Source: Thiodiazotropha sp040791665 (GTDB lineage: Bacteria; Pseudomonadota; Gammaproteobacteria; Chromatiales; Chromatiaceae). From it: a DNA stretch of 64,000 nucleotides. Below, in pieces: positions 1 to 8,693 of the stretch (position 1 is its first letter; each line of letters begins with the position of its first letter). Position numbers and translations under genes: made by a program. The notes under the pieces were generated by a model, which saw nothing but the letters and a program-made list of their open reading frames with translations, was not told the DNA's origin and did no database searches. The stretch lies in assembly GCA_040791665.1 (NCBI GenBank), contig JBFNNX010000026.1, positions 132,888 to 196,887 on the forward strand, in the 5' to 3' direction.

Positions 1-1376
1 ATGGCATTCAGTAAGGCCACGTCGGTATCGGGCTTGAACTGGAGGAAGTGGGTGGCGTGTCCCGCGATGGCGGTACGCCGGGGATCCATCACGATCAGGA
101 TCTTACCTGCATTGACCTGGTTCTTGATGAATGTGGCGGCCACCGGATGGTTCTCGGTGGTATTGGAACCGATGATCAGGATCACCTCGGCTTTATCCAC
201 ATCCGCCACCGGATTGGAGACGGCGCCTGAACCGATCATCTCCAACAGCGCCACCACTGACGAGGCGTGACAGAGACGTGTGCAGTGGTCAACGTTATTA
301 CTGCCAAAGCCTGTACGGATCAGCTTTTGAAACAGATAGGCTTCCTCATTGGAGCCCTTGGCGGAACCGAAGCCGGCCAACGCTGTGGGTCCCCGCTCAT
401 CCCGCAGGCTGCGCAGACCGCCGGCGGCGAATGCCAGGGCCTCCTCCCAGCTCGCTTCACGGAAACCGATAAAGGGATTGTCGTGATCGAGCCCGAGTTC
501 AGCCCGTTTCGGCATGTCTTCACGGCGTATCAGCGGTACCGTCAGACGGTGTTTGTGGTGCATATAGTCGAAGCCATAGCGGCCTTTGACGCAGAGGCGG
601 CTATTATTGGCCGGTCCGTCACGCCCTGTCACATAACGGATACGATTGTCACTCACATGGTAGGTAAGCTGGCAGCCGACACCACAATAAGGGCAGACCG
701 AATCGACCTGCTTTTCGGTATGCTCCAATCCGAGGCCATTAGCCGGGATCAGCGCCCCTGTGGGACAGGCTTGCACACATTCACCACAGGCCACGCAACT
801 GCTCTCGAGCAAACTCTCCTCAGTGTCGAATACGATACTCGAGGCGGTGCCTCGTCGGGCATAGCCGATCACATTGTTGACCTGTTCCTCACGACAGGCA
901 CGCAGACAGCGGGTGCACTGGATACAGGCATCCAGGTTTACCGCAATGGCGGGGTGGGAGAGATCCGCTGCGGGCTGTTGGCGGGCAGGGAATCGGGGCT
1001 TGCCCAGATCCATCTTTTGCGACCAGTGATCGAGTTCGTTGTGATGCGTATAGCAGGTCTCGGACATGTCGGATTGGAGCAGTTCCAATACCAGTCGTTG
1101 TGCGTTGCGCGGTCGCGCATCCTGGCTTTTGACGGCCATTCCCTCGCTCGGTGTGCGGCAGCAGGAGGCCGCCAGGGCCCGTTCTCCCTCAATCTCCACC
1201 ACGCAGGCCCGGCAGTTGCCATCGGGACGCAGGCCCTCCTTGTAACAGAGATGGGGGATTTCGATCCCGGCCCGTTTCGCTGCCTGCAGCAAGGTCTCTC
1301 CCGGCAGGGCGCTGAGGGGCTTGCCGTCCAGAGTGAAGTTGATGCTTTTAGGGGATGACTGAGGGTCACTCGCCAT
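1..1376 (-). CDS. fdhA: NAD-dependent formate dehydrogenase alpha (molybdopterin) subunit, C-terminus off the window
   Basis: Catalytic subunit that oxidises formate to CO2 in the cytoplasm; its partner is the diaphorase subunit just upstream. The open frame has 458 codons with no stop before the window edge. In order it shows a NuoG-like [2Fe-2S] domain (Cys 44, 55, 58 and 72/73), two ferredoxin-type [4Fe-4S] motifs (CIQCTRC, CVACGEC), the CPYCGVGC cluster that opens the molybdopterin domain, and NVDHCTRLCHASS. The Cys of RLCH sits where other family members carry Sec or Cys, so this is a cysteine enzyme. The ATG overlaps the stop of the upstream subunit by 11 nt, implying coupled translation. 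The N-terminal architecture matches the soluble Mo/W formate dehydrogenases of methylotrophs. Metal (Mo or W) cannot be told from sequence. Confidence 0.93.
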   Translation of the reverse strand, partial: MASDPQSSPKSINFTLDGKPLSALPGETLLQAAKRAGIEIPHLCYKEGLRPDGNCRACVVEIEGERALAASCCRTPSEGMAVKSQDARPRNAQRLVLELLQSDMSETCYTHHNELDHWSQKMDLGKPRFPARQQPAADLSHPAIAVNLDACIQCTRCLRACREEQVNNVIGYARRGTASSIVFDTEESLLESSCVACGECVQACPTGALIPANGLGLEHTEKQVDSVCPYCGVGCQLTYHVSDNRIRYVTGRDGPANNSRLCVKGRYGFDYMHHKHRLTVPLIRREDMPKRAELGLDHDNPFIGFREASWEEALAFAAGGLRSLRDERGPTALAGFGSAKGSNEEAYLFQKLIRTGFGSNNVDHCTRLCHASSVVALLEMIGSGAVSNPVADVDKAEVILIIGSNTTENHPVAATFIKNQVNAGKILIVMDPRRTAIAGHATHFLQFKPDTDVALLNA

Positions 1377-3075
1377 GTTCCAACTCCTGGGAAAAAAATT
1401 TCAGCACGCTCAGCATGGGGTTGGGCGCGGCCTGTCCCAAGCCGCAGATGGATGCGTCGATCATCACGCTGGCGAGTTCTTCCATCAGTTCCCGATCCCA
1501 TTGCTTCTGCTGCATCAGAGCGACGGCCTTTTCAGTACCGACCCGGCAGGGGGTGCATTGACCGCAGGATTCGTGGGCGAAGAAACGCATGGCGTTGAGC
1601 GCCGCCTCCCGGGCGCTGTCGTGTTGCGAGAGAACGATAATGGCGGCTGATCCGATGAAACAGCCGTGGGGCTGCAAGGTATCGAAATCGAGTGGAATGT
1701 CGGCCAGTGAGGCGGGTAGGATGCCACCGGAAGCACCGCCTGGGAAGTAGCCGTAGAGCTCATGTCCCTGCTGCATACCGTCGCAATACTCATCGATCAG
1801 CTCGCGCATCGTTATACCGGCGGGGGCCAGGTGGACGCCGGGTTTGTTGATCCTGCCACTGACCGAGAAACTGCGCAGGCCATGGCGGCCGTTTCGGCCC
1901 TGTTCGGTGAACCAGTCAGCACCCCGTTCAAGCAGCTCGCGTACCCAGTAGAGGGTTTCCATATTGTGCTCCAGGGTGGGACGGCCGAAGAGTCCGACCT
2001 GGGCTACGTAGGGGGGACGCTGACGGGGCATACCACGCTTGCCCTCGATCGACTCGATCATCGCCGACTCCTCGCCACAGATATAGGCACCGGCTCCCCG
2101 ACGCAGATGGATGGGCGGCAGCGGGCAGGGAGGATTAGACTGCAAAACCATCAATTCACGCTCAAGCATGCTGCGAATGGCCGCGTACTCATCGCGCAGA
2201 TAGATGTAGATTTCACTGATGCCGACCACCCGTGCGGCGATAAGCGCCCCTTCCAGAAAACGGTGTGGATCCTGTTCCAGATAGTACCGATCCTTGAAAG
2301 TGCCGGGTTCGCCTTCGTCGATATTGACCGCCAGCAGACGGGGTGCCGGTTGTTCGCGCAGGATGCGCCATTTGCGACCGGCGGGGAATCCTGCGCCGCC
2401 CAGGCCTCTGAGGTTCGAGTCTTCCAGACACTGAATCACCTGCTCGAGCGACAGCCGTTGCGGGTGTCGGTTATTGCCATCATCTGCCTCTATCCGTTGC
2501 AGCAGTTCATAACCGCCGCCAGCCAGATACCCCTTGTAATCCAAATAGTCGGGCAACTCGGGTTCGCTATTGCCCCTGGCAAGCAGTTGCTTAACCTTGA
2601 CTGCATCGGCCAGGGGTACTGGCCGTTTTCCCGCCATGGCGACAGGCGCTTCCTGACAGCGGCCAACACACGGTACCCTTTGCACCCGAACACCATTACC
2701 CAGGCTTGTCCGCAGGCTGTCAATCAAATCCTCGGCCCCGGCCAGGCCGCATGAGATGGAGTCACAGACCCGAACCGTCAATGGCGGCGGCGTTTGGTTC
2801 TCCCTAACCAGATCGAAATGGTGATAGAAACTGGCCACCTCATAGACCTGGGCGCTGGATAGGTTCATCTCCTGCGCGAGCGCTGCCAGGTGATCCACTG
2901 AAATGTATCCCAGGTGGTCCTGAATACGGTGCAGCATTTCGATCAACAGGTCAGGGCGGTGTGGGGCCTCTTCTCCCAGCAATTCACGCACTTCAGCCAA
3001 TATGTCCGCTTTTACGCGACGACCCTTGTTGCGGCCACGTCGTCGTTTGTCTGCTTTCACTTCTACTGATGACAA
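1366..3075 (-). CDS. fdhB: Formate dehydrogenase beta subunit, NuoE-NuoF fusion (NADH/FMN diaphorase)
   Basis: 569 residues; passes electrons from the alpha subunit to NAD+. After a very basic tail (residues 8-24) comes a NuoE/thioredoxin-like [2Fe-2S] domain with Cys 104, 109, 136 and 140. A NuoF domain follows, with the FMN/NADH glycine-rich stretch GLGGAGFPAGRKW (about 224-236), NIDEGEPGTF, and the [4Fe-4S] ligands Cys 504, 507, 510 and 544. Many bacteria encode these as separate gamma and beta subunits; the fused form is known from methylotroph FDH1-type enzymes. The start is TTG at 3075 with an AAGGG-type ribosome site about 8-12 nt upstream. It is the first gene of the fdh operon, and the alpha subunit follows with overlap. 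No maturation gene (fdhD) is seen in the window. Confidence 0.93.
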   Translation of the reverse strand: MSSVEVKADKRRRGRNKGRRVKADILAEVRELLGEEAPHRPDLLIEMLHRIQDHLGYISVDHLAALAQEMNLSSAQVYEVASFYHHFDLVRENQTPPPLTVRVCDSISCGLAGAEDLIDSLRTSLGNGVRVQRVPCVGRCQEAPVAMAGKRPVPLADAVKVKQLLARGNSEPELPDYLDYKGYLAGGGYELLQRIEADDGNNRHPQRLSLEQVIQCLEDSNLRGLGGAGFPAGRKWRILREQPAPRLLAVNIDEGEPGTFKDRYYLEQDPHRFLEGALIAARVVGISEIYIYLRDEYAAIRSMLERELMVLQSNPPCPLPPIHLRRGAGAYICGEESAMIESIEGKRGMPRQRPPYVAQVGLFGRPTLEHNMETLYWVRELLERGADWFTEQGRNGRHGLRSFSVSGRINKPGVHLAPAGITMRELIDEYCDGMQQGHELYGYFPGGASGGILPASLADIPLDFDTLQPHGCFIGSAAIIVLSQHDSAREAALNAMRFFAHESCGQCTPCRVGTEKAVALMQQKQWDRELMEELASVMIDASICGLGQAAPNPMLSVLKFFSQELEHGE

Positions 3076-3351
3076 GAGTTTTTCCCTTCAAGATAGTGAT
3101 TTAGGTTTTGATTTTTTTATCAATGGTCATTTGAGTGCTGCAAATCATGTGCCATTGTCCGGATGTGATCAGCGGTTCTCTATGCGCTCGTTCCCCACCA
3201 CGCAGTGCACCAGTTTTCTCGCACATTGAGCAGCATCTGTGCCTTCTGCAAGACAATCATTTCACTGCCAAGGCTCCGTTATGTTGAGTTATGCAGTGTT
3301 GGCCGCAAATGTGCATGGAGTTGTCGACAAGCGATTGGCGAAGAGGTGAAG
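3076..3351. other. Divergent intergenic region between fdhB and metallo-hydrolase gene
   Basis: 276 bp that must contain the promoters of both divergent genes. It is moderately AT-rich next to fdhB. No convincing operator dyad, terminator or small gene was recognised. Confidence 0.4.
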
Positions 3352-4419
3352 ATGCAATTGATCTCCAGTATGAGACGGGCCTGCATTACTCAGGAGATAC
3401 TCTCTTATCTGACTATTCCGTGTTTTCGTGTACTGTCGATTGGTATCGTATTGTTTCTCGGCGTGGATGGACTTCAGGCCCGGACTCCCGATGTCAGGGA
3501 AATTGCCCCTGGCATCTTTGTTCGGCCGGGAATTCAAGAAGAATTTTCCACTCACAATCATGGGCATATCGCCAATATAGGATTTATTGTGGGTAGCGAG
3601 CGTGTGGCGGTGATCGATACCGGCAGCAGTTACCGTGAGGGATTGGCATTACGCAAGCTGATCCGTGAAATAACCCGGCTGCCCATTAAGTATGTGGTCC
3701 TTACCCATATGCATCCCGATCATGCCCTCGGGGCTGCCGCCTTCAATCAGGACGATCCCGTATACATCGGACACGAAAACTTGGCGGATGCCCTGGCGAG
3801 ACGGCAGTCAACCTATCTGAATCGGATGAAACAGATGCTTGGAAACATCGCTGAGGGTACACAAATGGTGTTTCCATCCCAGAGTGTCGGCATCAATCAG
3901 ATGAAAGAACTGGATCTTGGTGGCAGATCTCTCCATTTGCACGCCTATCCGACGGCACATACGAATAACGATTTGAGTGTCTATGATGACAAAACCGGGA
4001 CATTGTGGCTGTCGGATCTGCTTTTCGTAGAGCGTATCCCGGTCGTGGACGGCAGCCTGTTGGGATGGCTGAAGGTTATCGATAAGCTCAGCAAACAGGG
4101 CTGCGTTGCAGTTTCCCCTGATGAGGCGATGGGTCGTTCAATCGCCCTTGAGACCGAAGCTGGCGGGCAATGCGGGAAAGTGATGCGTATCGTTCCGGGA
4201 CATGGATCTGTGGTATCCCAATGGCAGGGAGCATTGGCCGATCAGCGACGTTATCTGGAATCAATCGCAACAGGTATCCGCGCGATCATTAAACAGGGTG
4301 GAACCATCACCGAGGCGGTGGAAAGCGTGGGCCGGGAGGAAAAGCGCAACTGGCTGTTATTCAACGACTTCCATGGTAGGAATGTCACGGCGGTATTTGC
4401 GGAATTGGAGTGGGAGTAG
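3352..4419 (+). CDS. Secreted MBL-fold metallo-hydrolase, quinoprotein relay type
   Basis: 355 residues. The start at 3352 is preferred because GAGGTGAAG lies just before the ATG and an N-terminal hydrophobic export segment follows (about residues 20-43, ending GLQA). The zinc motif THMHPDH (His 119, 121, Asp 123, His 124) identifies a metallo-beta-lactamase fold, and further His residues occur in TAHTNND and in PGHGS near the C-terminus. It resembles the 'quinoprotein relay system zinc metallohydrolase' (SoxH-related) family, whose members sit beside PQQ dehydrogenases and SoxYZ-like carriers, as here. The reaction is not established for the family; acting on a carrier-bound sulfur adduct is inference from the SoxH resemblance. 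Upstream in-frame ATG codons (3205) lack a signal-peptide context. Confidence 0.85.
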   Translation: MQLISSMRRACITQEILSYLTIPCFRVLSIGIVLFLGVDGLQARTPDVREIAPGIFVRPGIQEEFSTHNHGHIANIGFIVGSERVAVIDTGSSYREGLALRKLIREITRLPIKYVVLTHMHPDHALGAAAFNQDDPVYIGHENLADALARRQSTYLNRMKQMLGNIAEGTQMVFPSQSVGINQMKELDLGGRSLHLHAYPTAHTNNDLSVYDDKTGTLWLSDLLFVERIPVVDGSLLGWLKVIDKLSKQGCVAVSPDEAMGRSIALETEAGGQCGKVMRIVPGHGSVVSQWQGALADQRRYLESIATGIRAIIKQGGTITEAVESVGREEKRNWLLFNDFHGRNVTAVFAELEWE

Positions 4420-4599
4420 GCGAGATATACCACAAATATTGCAGTGGTTAAGCGTTCGCTTAATGTTATGGATTTTTTGTGGTAGATGCGACTGGTGAAC
4501 TTGTATATACAGTTTGAAGCCCTGTTGCAGGATAGCGAAATGCGTTGTCAGATAAAGCTGTGTTAACACTGGAACACTTGTTTGAATAGTTGATCTAAC

Positions 4600-4634
4600 T
4601 TAGGGCCTGTTAACACTCATCCAATCGACCCTAG
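4600..4634 (+). repeat. Solo terminal-repeat fragment of the GGCCTGTTAACACT element
   Basis: The 35 bp match the left end of the two full elements at 18454 and 41680 with only a few differences, starting TTAGGGCCTGTTAACACT and ending CCCTAG. No internal part is present, so this looks like an internally deleted or solo copy. It lies just before the SoxYZ-like gene. Confidence 0.7.
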
Positions 4635-4695
4635 AACGCATGGCAATGATTTATGTGTGCCGGCAATTACATTTTCTCATACGAGGACAATTGCT

Positions 4696-5544
4696 ATGTC
4701 AGCTGTCACAATGACGAGACAAAACGGCGGGATATGGAAAACCTGGCTTAAATTCACAATGACCGCGCTATGCATATGTCTTGCTACCGGGAATGCATGG
4801 GCAAATGATGATGGAAATCGTTGGTTTCAGATAAAGACCTCTCTATTTGGGGATAAAAACATCCTTAGCGGTGAGGGGATCCTGGGATTGGAATCCCCGG
4901 CCAGGGCAATGGATGCGGCGATCGTCCCCATTTCCATCGATTCCAGGATCGATCAGACACCGGATCATTACATAAAAAGCCTCTATTTGGTGATCGACAA
5001 CAATCCTTCACCGGTGGCGGCTGTTTTCCATTTTCCCGGAAAGCACAATTGGGAAACACTCTCGACCAGGGTGCGTATAAATGCCTATACCGATCTGCGC
5101 GCAATCGCCGAACTCAGTGATGGCAAGTTGTACATGGTGAATAATTACGTCAAGGCATCAGGCGGGTGCTCTGCGCCTTCACTCAAGGATCCGGCTGCAG
5201 CTGCGGCACAGTTGGGAAGAATCAAGTTTCGCCTGCCTGAGGGCTACAATCATGGAGATCTTGTCGCGACCCAACTGATGATAAAGCATCCGAACAATTC
5301 AGGCCTGCAGTTCGATCAGGTTTCCCGTTTTTATATACCAGCAGATTTCATCAGAACGATCGAGGTCACCTACAATGGCGAAGAGGTGTTTACCGCTGAT
5401 ACCGATATCTCCATCAGCGAGGATCCCAGTATCCGTTTCGGTTTTACACCGGATGAGACAGGTGTTCTGGAGGTTCATGTAAAGGATTCCAAGGGGAGAT
5501 CTTTTTCCCACAGCATAGACCTGACAGCGAATAGCAAAGGCTGA
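4696..5544 (+). CDS. Quinoprotein dehydrogenase-associated SoxYZ-like carrier protein
   Basis: 282 residues, exported. The signal peptide runs over about residues 5-36 (hydrophobic MTALCICLATGNAWA, then a mature N-terminus). The first half is SoxY-like and carries the GGCS Cys motif (KASGGCSAPS) resembling the swinging-arm cysteine of SoxY; the second half is a SoxZ-like beta-sandwich. Fused SoxY-SoxZ carriers of this type are known next to PQQ dehydrogenases, and the MBL hydrolase directly upstream fits the same group. A carrier of a covalently bound intermediate is inferred; substrate unknown. ATG 4696 follows AGGAC at a usable distance; an earlier in-frame ATG at 4657 would put extra polar residues before the export segment. 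Confidence 0.85.
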   Translation: MSAVTMTRQNGGIWKTWLKFTMTALCICLATGNAWANDDGNRWFQIKTSLFGDKNILSGEGILGLESPARAMDAAIVPISIDSRIDQTPDHYIKSLYLVIDNNPSPVAAVFHFPGKHNWETLSTRVRINAYTDLRAIAELSDGKLYMVNNYVKASGGCSAPSLKDPAAAAAQLGRIKFRLPEGYNHGDLVATQLMIKHPNNSGLQFDQVSRFYIPADFIRTIEVTYNGEEVFTADTDISISEDPSIRFGFTPDETGVLEVHVKDSKGRSFSHSIDLTANSKG

Positions 5545-5546
5545 TC

Positions 5547-5918
5547 TCAGAAACAGTGCAAGGTGGAGTCGGCCTGTACGTCTCTCAGTTTAGCCACCGC
5601 TTTTTGCGACCAGGTGGAGCTTTTGTAGACGGCGTTTCTTCCGGCAGCAGTCATCTGCTGCAGGCTCAGCAGCGTCGAGATGTGCACATACTCTTCATAG
5701 GGGATGGACTTGGCAATGAGATCGATGCTGCACGAGCACTTCTGCATTATCTCATGTGTCTGGCCGTTCGATGCCATGCAACCAATCACATAGTCGACCC
5801 TGGCGGAGGTCGGATAGTCATTGCTGCTGCTTGCGTCGTCACACTCTTCAGCACTTGCAATTGAGCAATACGCGAATCCTAAAGAGATGAGGATTAAGGA
5901 AAACTTTGAAATATTCAT
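5547..5918 (-). CDS. Small secreted cysteine-containing protein of unknown function
   Basis: 123 residues with a clear signal peptide (MNISKFSLILISLGFAYCSIA, cleavage near SAEE). The mature part is acidic then mixed, with five cysteines (EECDD, IGCMAS, QKCSCS and a C-terminal HCF), suggesting disulfides in the periplasm. It is convergent with the SoxYZ-like gene, leaving only 2 bp between stops. No family was recognised. Its position in a block of exported quinoprotein accessory genes suggests a periplasmic role, but this is context only. Confidence 0.7.
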   Translation of the reverse strand: MNISKFSLILISLGFAYCSIASAEECDDASSSNDYPTSARVDYVIGCMASNGQTHEIMQKCSCSIDLIAKSIPYEEYVHISTLLSLQQMTAAGRNAVYKSSTWSQKAVAKLRDVQADSTLHCF

Positions 5919-5951
5919 GGTTGAACGCCACCTCTGATCTTGTCCTAGGCC

Positions 5952-6641
5952 CTAAATCGCCGGAGTAATTTGCCGGAATATCATCTCTTCGTCGATGAGT
6001 ACGTTGTCGCCACTGTCACTGAATACCATGGTGTGGATTCGATATACGCCCCCCGGAACCTGCTCGGAAAATATGAACTCATAGCGTTTATTGACATAGA
6101 GTTTGAAATTGTCTGCATAGGGATCGGCGACGAAGGGAGTAATTACGATTTCAGTGCCGCTCATCTCCTTACCGTTGAGTTTAAATTTTATATCGCGCAC
6201 TTCAATGGGTCTTTTAAACGAATTACGAATCCGATTGCGAAAAAAACCGATGTTGCCACCGGTATTTTTGGCCATTTGGGAAATATCCCGCTCGAGAAAG
6301 TGAATAATAACCGGATTACCGGTATATGCCTTGGCAGGACTGAAGTCGATGTGATGTGAACCGGTCAGGAAGTTGAATTCCAGATCCCGTTTACCTTCCG
6401 CGACCACGTCGGTTACCTTGATTTCGATATTGTCCGCAAAACTGTCGGCATCCTTGGTCACGCTTTTGAAGCCGTAGTCGATTCGACTGCCTTTAGGAAC
6501 GCCCTTGAGGTGATCTTTATAAAAGACCAGTTTCTGTGCTTCGTTAAGCTTCGGTGGTGGTAATACCTTGGTTGCAACAGCTGTTGTGGATGCGAACAAC
6601 AACGCTGAAAAAGTAGCAATAGTGATGCTGCGTTTGAGCAT
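5952..6641 (-). CDS. Secreted conserved protein of unknown function in the xoxF accessory block
   Basis: 229 residues with a signal peptide (hydrophobic ATFSALLFASTTAVA, residues 8-22). The rest reads as alternating beta-strands with no cysteines and no recognisable catalytic motif; an immunoglobulin-like or carrier-type beta fold is possible. It is codirectional with the gene at 5547 (33 bp gap), probably one transcript. No family name is offered. Confidence 0.7.
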   Translation of the reverse strand: MLKRSITIATFSALLFASTTAVATKVLPPPKLNEAQKLVFYKDHLKGVPKGSRIDYGFKSVTKDADSFADNIEIKVTDVVAEGKRDLEFNFLTGSHHIDFSPAKAYTGNPVIIHFLERDISQMAKNTGGNIGFFRNRIRNSFKRPIEVRDIKFKLNGKEMSGTEIVITPFVADPYADNFKLYVNKRYEFIFSEQVPGGVYRIHTMVFSDSGDNVLIDEEMIFRQITPAI

Positions 6642-6744
6642 ATATTAAACTCCTAAAAGATGTTTACCGTCGCTGCACATAAGCACTCGTTGCAGTTATG
6701 CAGATCGACAACTCTCGAGCAAAAACTGAAGGCAATCTCTCTTT

Positions 6745-7032
6745 TCAAGCGCTGCGGAACAGACCGAAGAACCAGGCTAAAATTCCCTTTTTCTCCCCGT
6801 TCGCCTGTCTTGTCGTTACAGTCGAAGAAGATCTGTTGAATGAAGTCGATGAGATATCATTTATTACACTGGTAGTTGACCGGGTTGCCGGCTGGTTACC
6901 CATACTCATGGCATGGCGGTGTAGGATCGAATCCGTAGGCGGCATTTCAAGCCATATTTGGCGTTTCATCTCCACAGTTGCATTGAAATGGCGTTTGAGG
7001 ATGGAATCCTCGGGGTGTATTGAGATGTTCAT
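6745..7032 (-). CDS. Hypothetical 95-residue protein with C-terminal hydrophobic tail
   Basis: Start chosen at 7032 because AGGAGGAAC lies about 6 nt before the ATG, a strong ribosome site. Two similar short segments, DSILKRHF and DSILHRHA, occur about 30 residues apart, followed by a Ser/Thr-rich stretch and an aromatic tail (GILAWFFGLFRSA). There is no signal peptide. Function unknown. An overlapping plus-strand frame exists but lacks a ribosome site. Confidence 0.5.
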   Translation of the reverse strand: MNISIHPEDSILKRHFNATVEMKRQIWLEMPPTDSILHRHAMSMGNQPATRSTTSVINDISSTSFNRSSSTVTTRQANGEKKGILAWFFGLFRSA

Positions 7033-7154
7033 CGTCTGTTCCTCCTGCATTTTGATTTTTCACCAGGCAAAAGAACTATTTGCTGCCGCTGCTGATTTCA
7101 TGCTATTGCATAGATCCCTATGAGACATCCCGGGGCAACCGAACAATCCCGGTA

Positions 7155-8150
7155 TCATGAGCCTCCGGCCACAAACACACCGAAGGCTCGTGGACTTTCG
7201 CCGGTTGGGATCTGTTTTATGATCTCCAGCTTTTCCGTATCGAGTACTACCAGCTCATTGTCAAACCAGTTGGCGATATAGACACGCTCCGCGTGCGGAT
7301 CAGCGATAATGCCTTCGGGAAATTCACCAATATCCAGCCTATGGATCTCTTGTAGTTTCGCGGTGTCTATGACGGAAATCGTGTTCTCATGCTGATTCGT
7401 CACGAACACCCGGCGGTTGTCGGGTGTGACCGCAACGCCATAGGGTGTGTTGCCGACCGGGATGGTACTGATAACAGATAGACTCTCCAGATCGATTACA
7501 CTCAGATCGTCGCTTGCAACATTGGCCACATAGAGCCGCTCGCCTTCAGGGTCCAGGCGAATGCCGAAGGGGCGACTTCCCACCGATACGCGAGTGATGA
7601 CTCGATTGTGGACGGCATCAACCACAGAAATCATATTGTCGTCCCTGTCCGCCACATAGAGTCTTCTGCCATCCTTGCTTACCGCCAGGCCAGATGGAGA
7701 ATCACCTACCGGTATCTTCGACAATATCGTTAGATCGTCCGCGTCGAGTACGTAAACAAGATCTTCGTACCAATCGGCAACATAAACCCGCCTGTCATCC
7801 GGACTGAGCGCTATTCCCAGCGGTCCTTTCCCAACCACCCTGTGCGTCAATTTTTTAAACGCCAGGCCGTCGAGAAGATAGACGTCACGGCCTTCCGGGT
7901 TTGTCACATAGATGCGTCGGCCATTGCTTGATACAGCGATACCGGCAGGTTTGGAACCGACCTTGACAGTAGCGGTTGTACTGAAATCAGCCAGATCAAT
8001 GACTGTGACGGAGTCCTCGCCCTGGTTGGTGACGAAAGCGAATGGAGCAGCGGTAACCGATATACAGGTGGTGGCCGATGATATGAAGATGGCGATAGCA
8101 CTCAGCCATTGCTTCAATCTCAAGCAATTTAGTTTAGTAGCGTGTCTCAT
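7155..8150 (-). CDS. YVTN-family beta-propeller protein (quinoprotein-associated), copy 1
   Basis: 331 residues with an export signal (AIFISSATTCISVTAAP). At least six repeats of about 42 residues follow the pattern xVxDxxxxxVxxxxxVGxxPxGxAVSxDxRRxYVxN, the hallmark of YVTN propellers. Such proteins accompany PQQ-dependent alcohol dehydrogenases and are presumed periplasmic; biochemical role unknown. A second propeller of the same class lies at 10429 on the opposite strand. Upstream by 12 bp is the SRPBCC-like gene, transcribed the same way. Confidence 0.88.
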   Translation of the reverse strand: MRHATKLNCLRLKQWLSAIAIFISSATTCISVTAAPFAFVTNQGEDSVTVIDLADFSTTATVKVGSKPAGIAVSSNGRRIYVTNPEGRDVYLLDGLAFKKLTHRVVGKGPLGIALSPDDRRVYVADWYEDLVYVLDADDLTILSKIPVGDSPSGLAVSKDGRRLYVADRDDNMISVVDAVHNRVITRVSVGSRPFGIRLDPEGERLYVANVASDDLSVIDLESLSVISTIPVGNTPYGVAVTPDNRRVFVTNQHENTISVIDTAKLQEIHRLDIGEFPEGIIADPHAERVYIANWFDNELVVLDTEKLEIIKQIPTGESPRAFGVFVAGGS

Positions 8151-8162
8151 CGTGCTTAATGA

Positions 8163-8693
8163 TCAACTCTTCTGCTCAACCAATTTCTTCAGGTTGGCAA
8201 GACCGCTCTCATAAACGCCTTTCACTGCATCCTTGGCGGCCTGATCGTTGAGTTCCGGTGGCGGCTCGTTGTTAGGGTAGCCTCGATAGAAGGCACCCTT
8301 CCAAGTCACGAGGCTTCCTCCACTGTCGGATGGCTTGATACTGAACCAGGCGGAGTAGTTGGTCACCGGCAACACCTTTACGTCGACAGCTGTAATTCGA
8401 TAGAAAAAGGAGTGCATTGACTCGTCATATTTCTCCAGTTTTTCATGGATCTTGCCGCCGTTGCCAAGGGTTAACGTACGGGTTGCACCGATGGTGTTGC
8501 CACCGTCCCCTTCGGTTTCTGCAACCGCAGGATGCCAACTCATATCATGAAAATTTTTAACGACTTCCCAAACGGCCTGCGTTGGCGCGGAAATCTGCTG
8601 CGTCACGATCATCTTTTGCCTGGTCGGGCCATGGGCCTGCGCAACAGTGGCAAATAGCAGCAATATACAGAAGGGTACGATACATTTTTTCAC
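8163..8693 (-). CDS. Secreted SRPBCC/polyketide-cyclase-like lipid-binding-fold protein
   Basis: 176 residues from a GTG start at 8693, chosen because GGAGG is spaced 5 nt upstream; the ATG at 8705 has no ribosome site. The signal peptide is VPFCILLLFATVAQA. The mature sequence opens with a typical START/SRPBCC strand pattern (ISAPTQAVWEVVKNFHDMSW, then GATRTLTLGNGG). These folds bind hydrophobic ligands; an exported one in a PQQ alcohol-oxidation block may bind a substrate or cofactor, which is inference. Its operon partner is the YVTN propeller directly downstream. Confidence 0.8.
   Translation of the reverse strand: MKKCIVPFCILLLFATVAQAHGPTRQKMIVTQQISAPTQAVWEVVKNFHDMSWHPAVAETEGDGGNTIGATRTLTLGNGGKIHEKLEKYDESMHSFFYRITAVDVKVLPVTNYSAWFSIKPSDSGGSLVTWKGAFYRGYPNNEPPPELNDQAAKDAVKGVYESGLANLKKLVEQKS

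Noticed and set aside
267..2754. Long plus-strand frames over the formate dehydrogenase region (363 and 330 codons)
   Set aside because: They are antisense shadows: the minus strand encodes clear FeS/molybdopterin and NuoE/NuoF motifs, while the plus frames show no recognisable domain.
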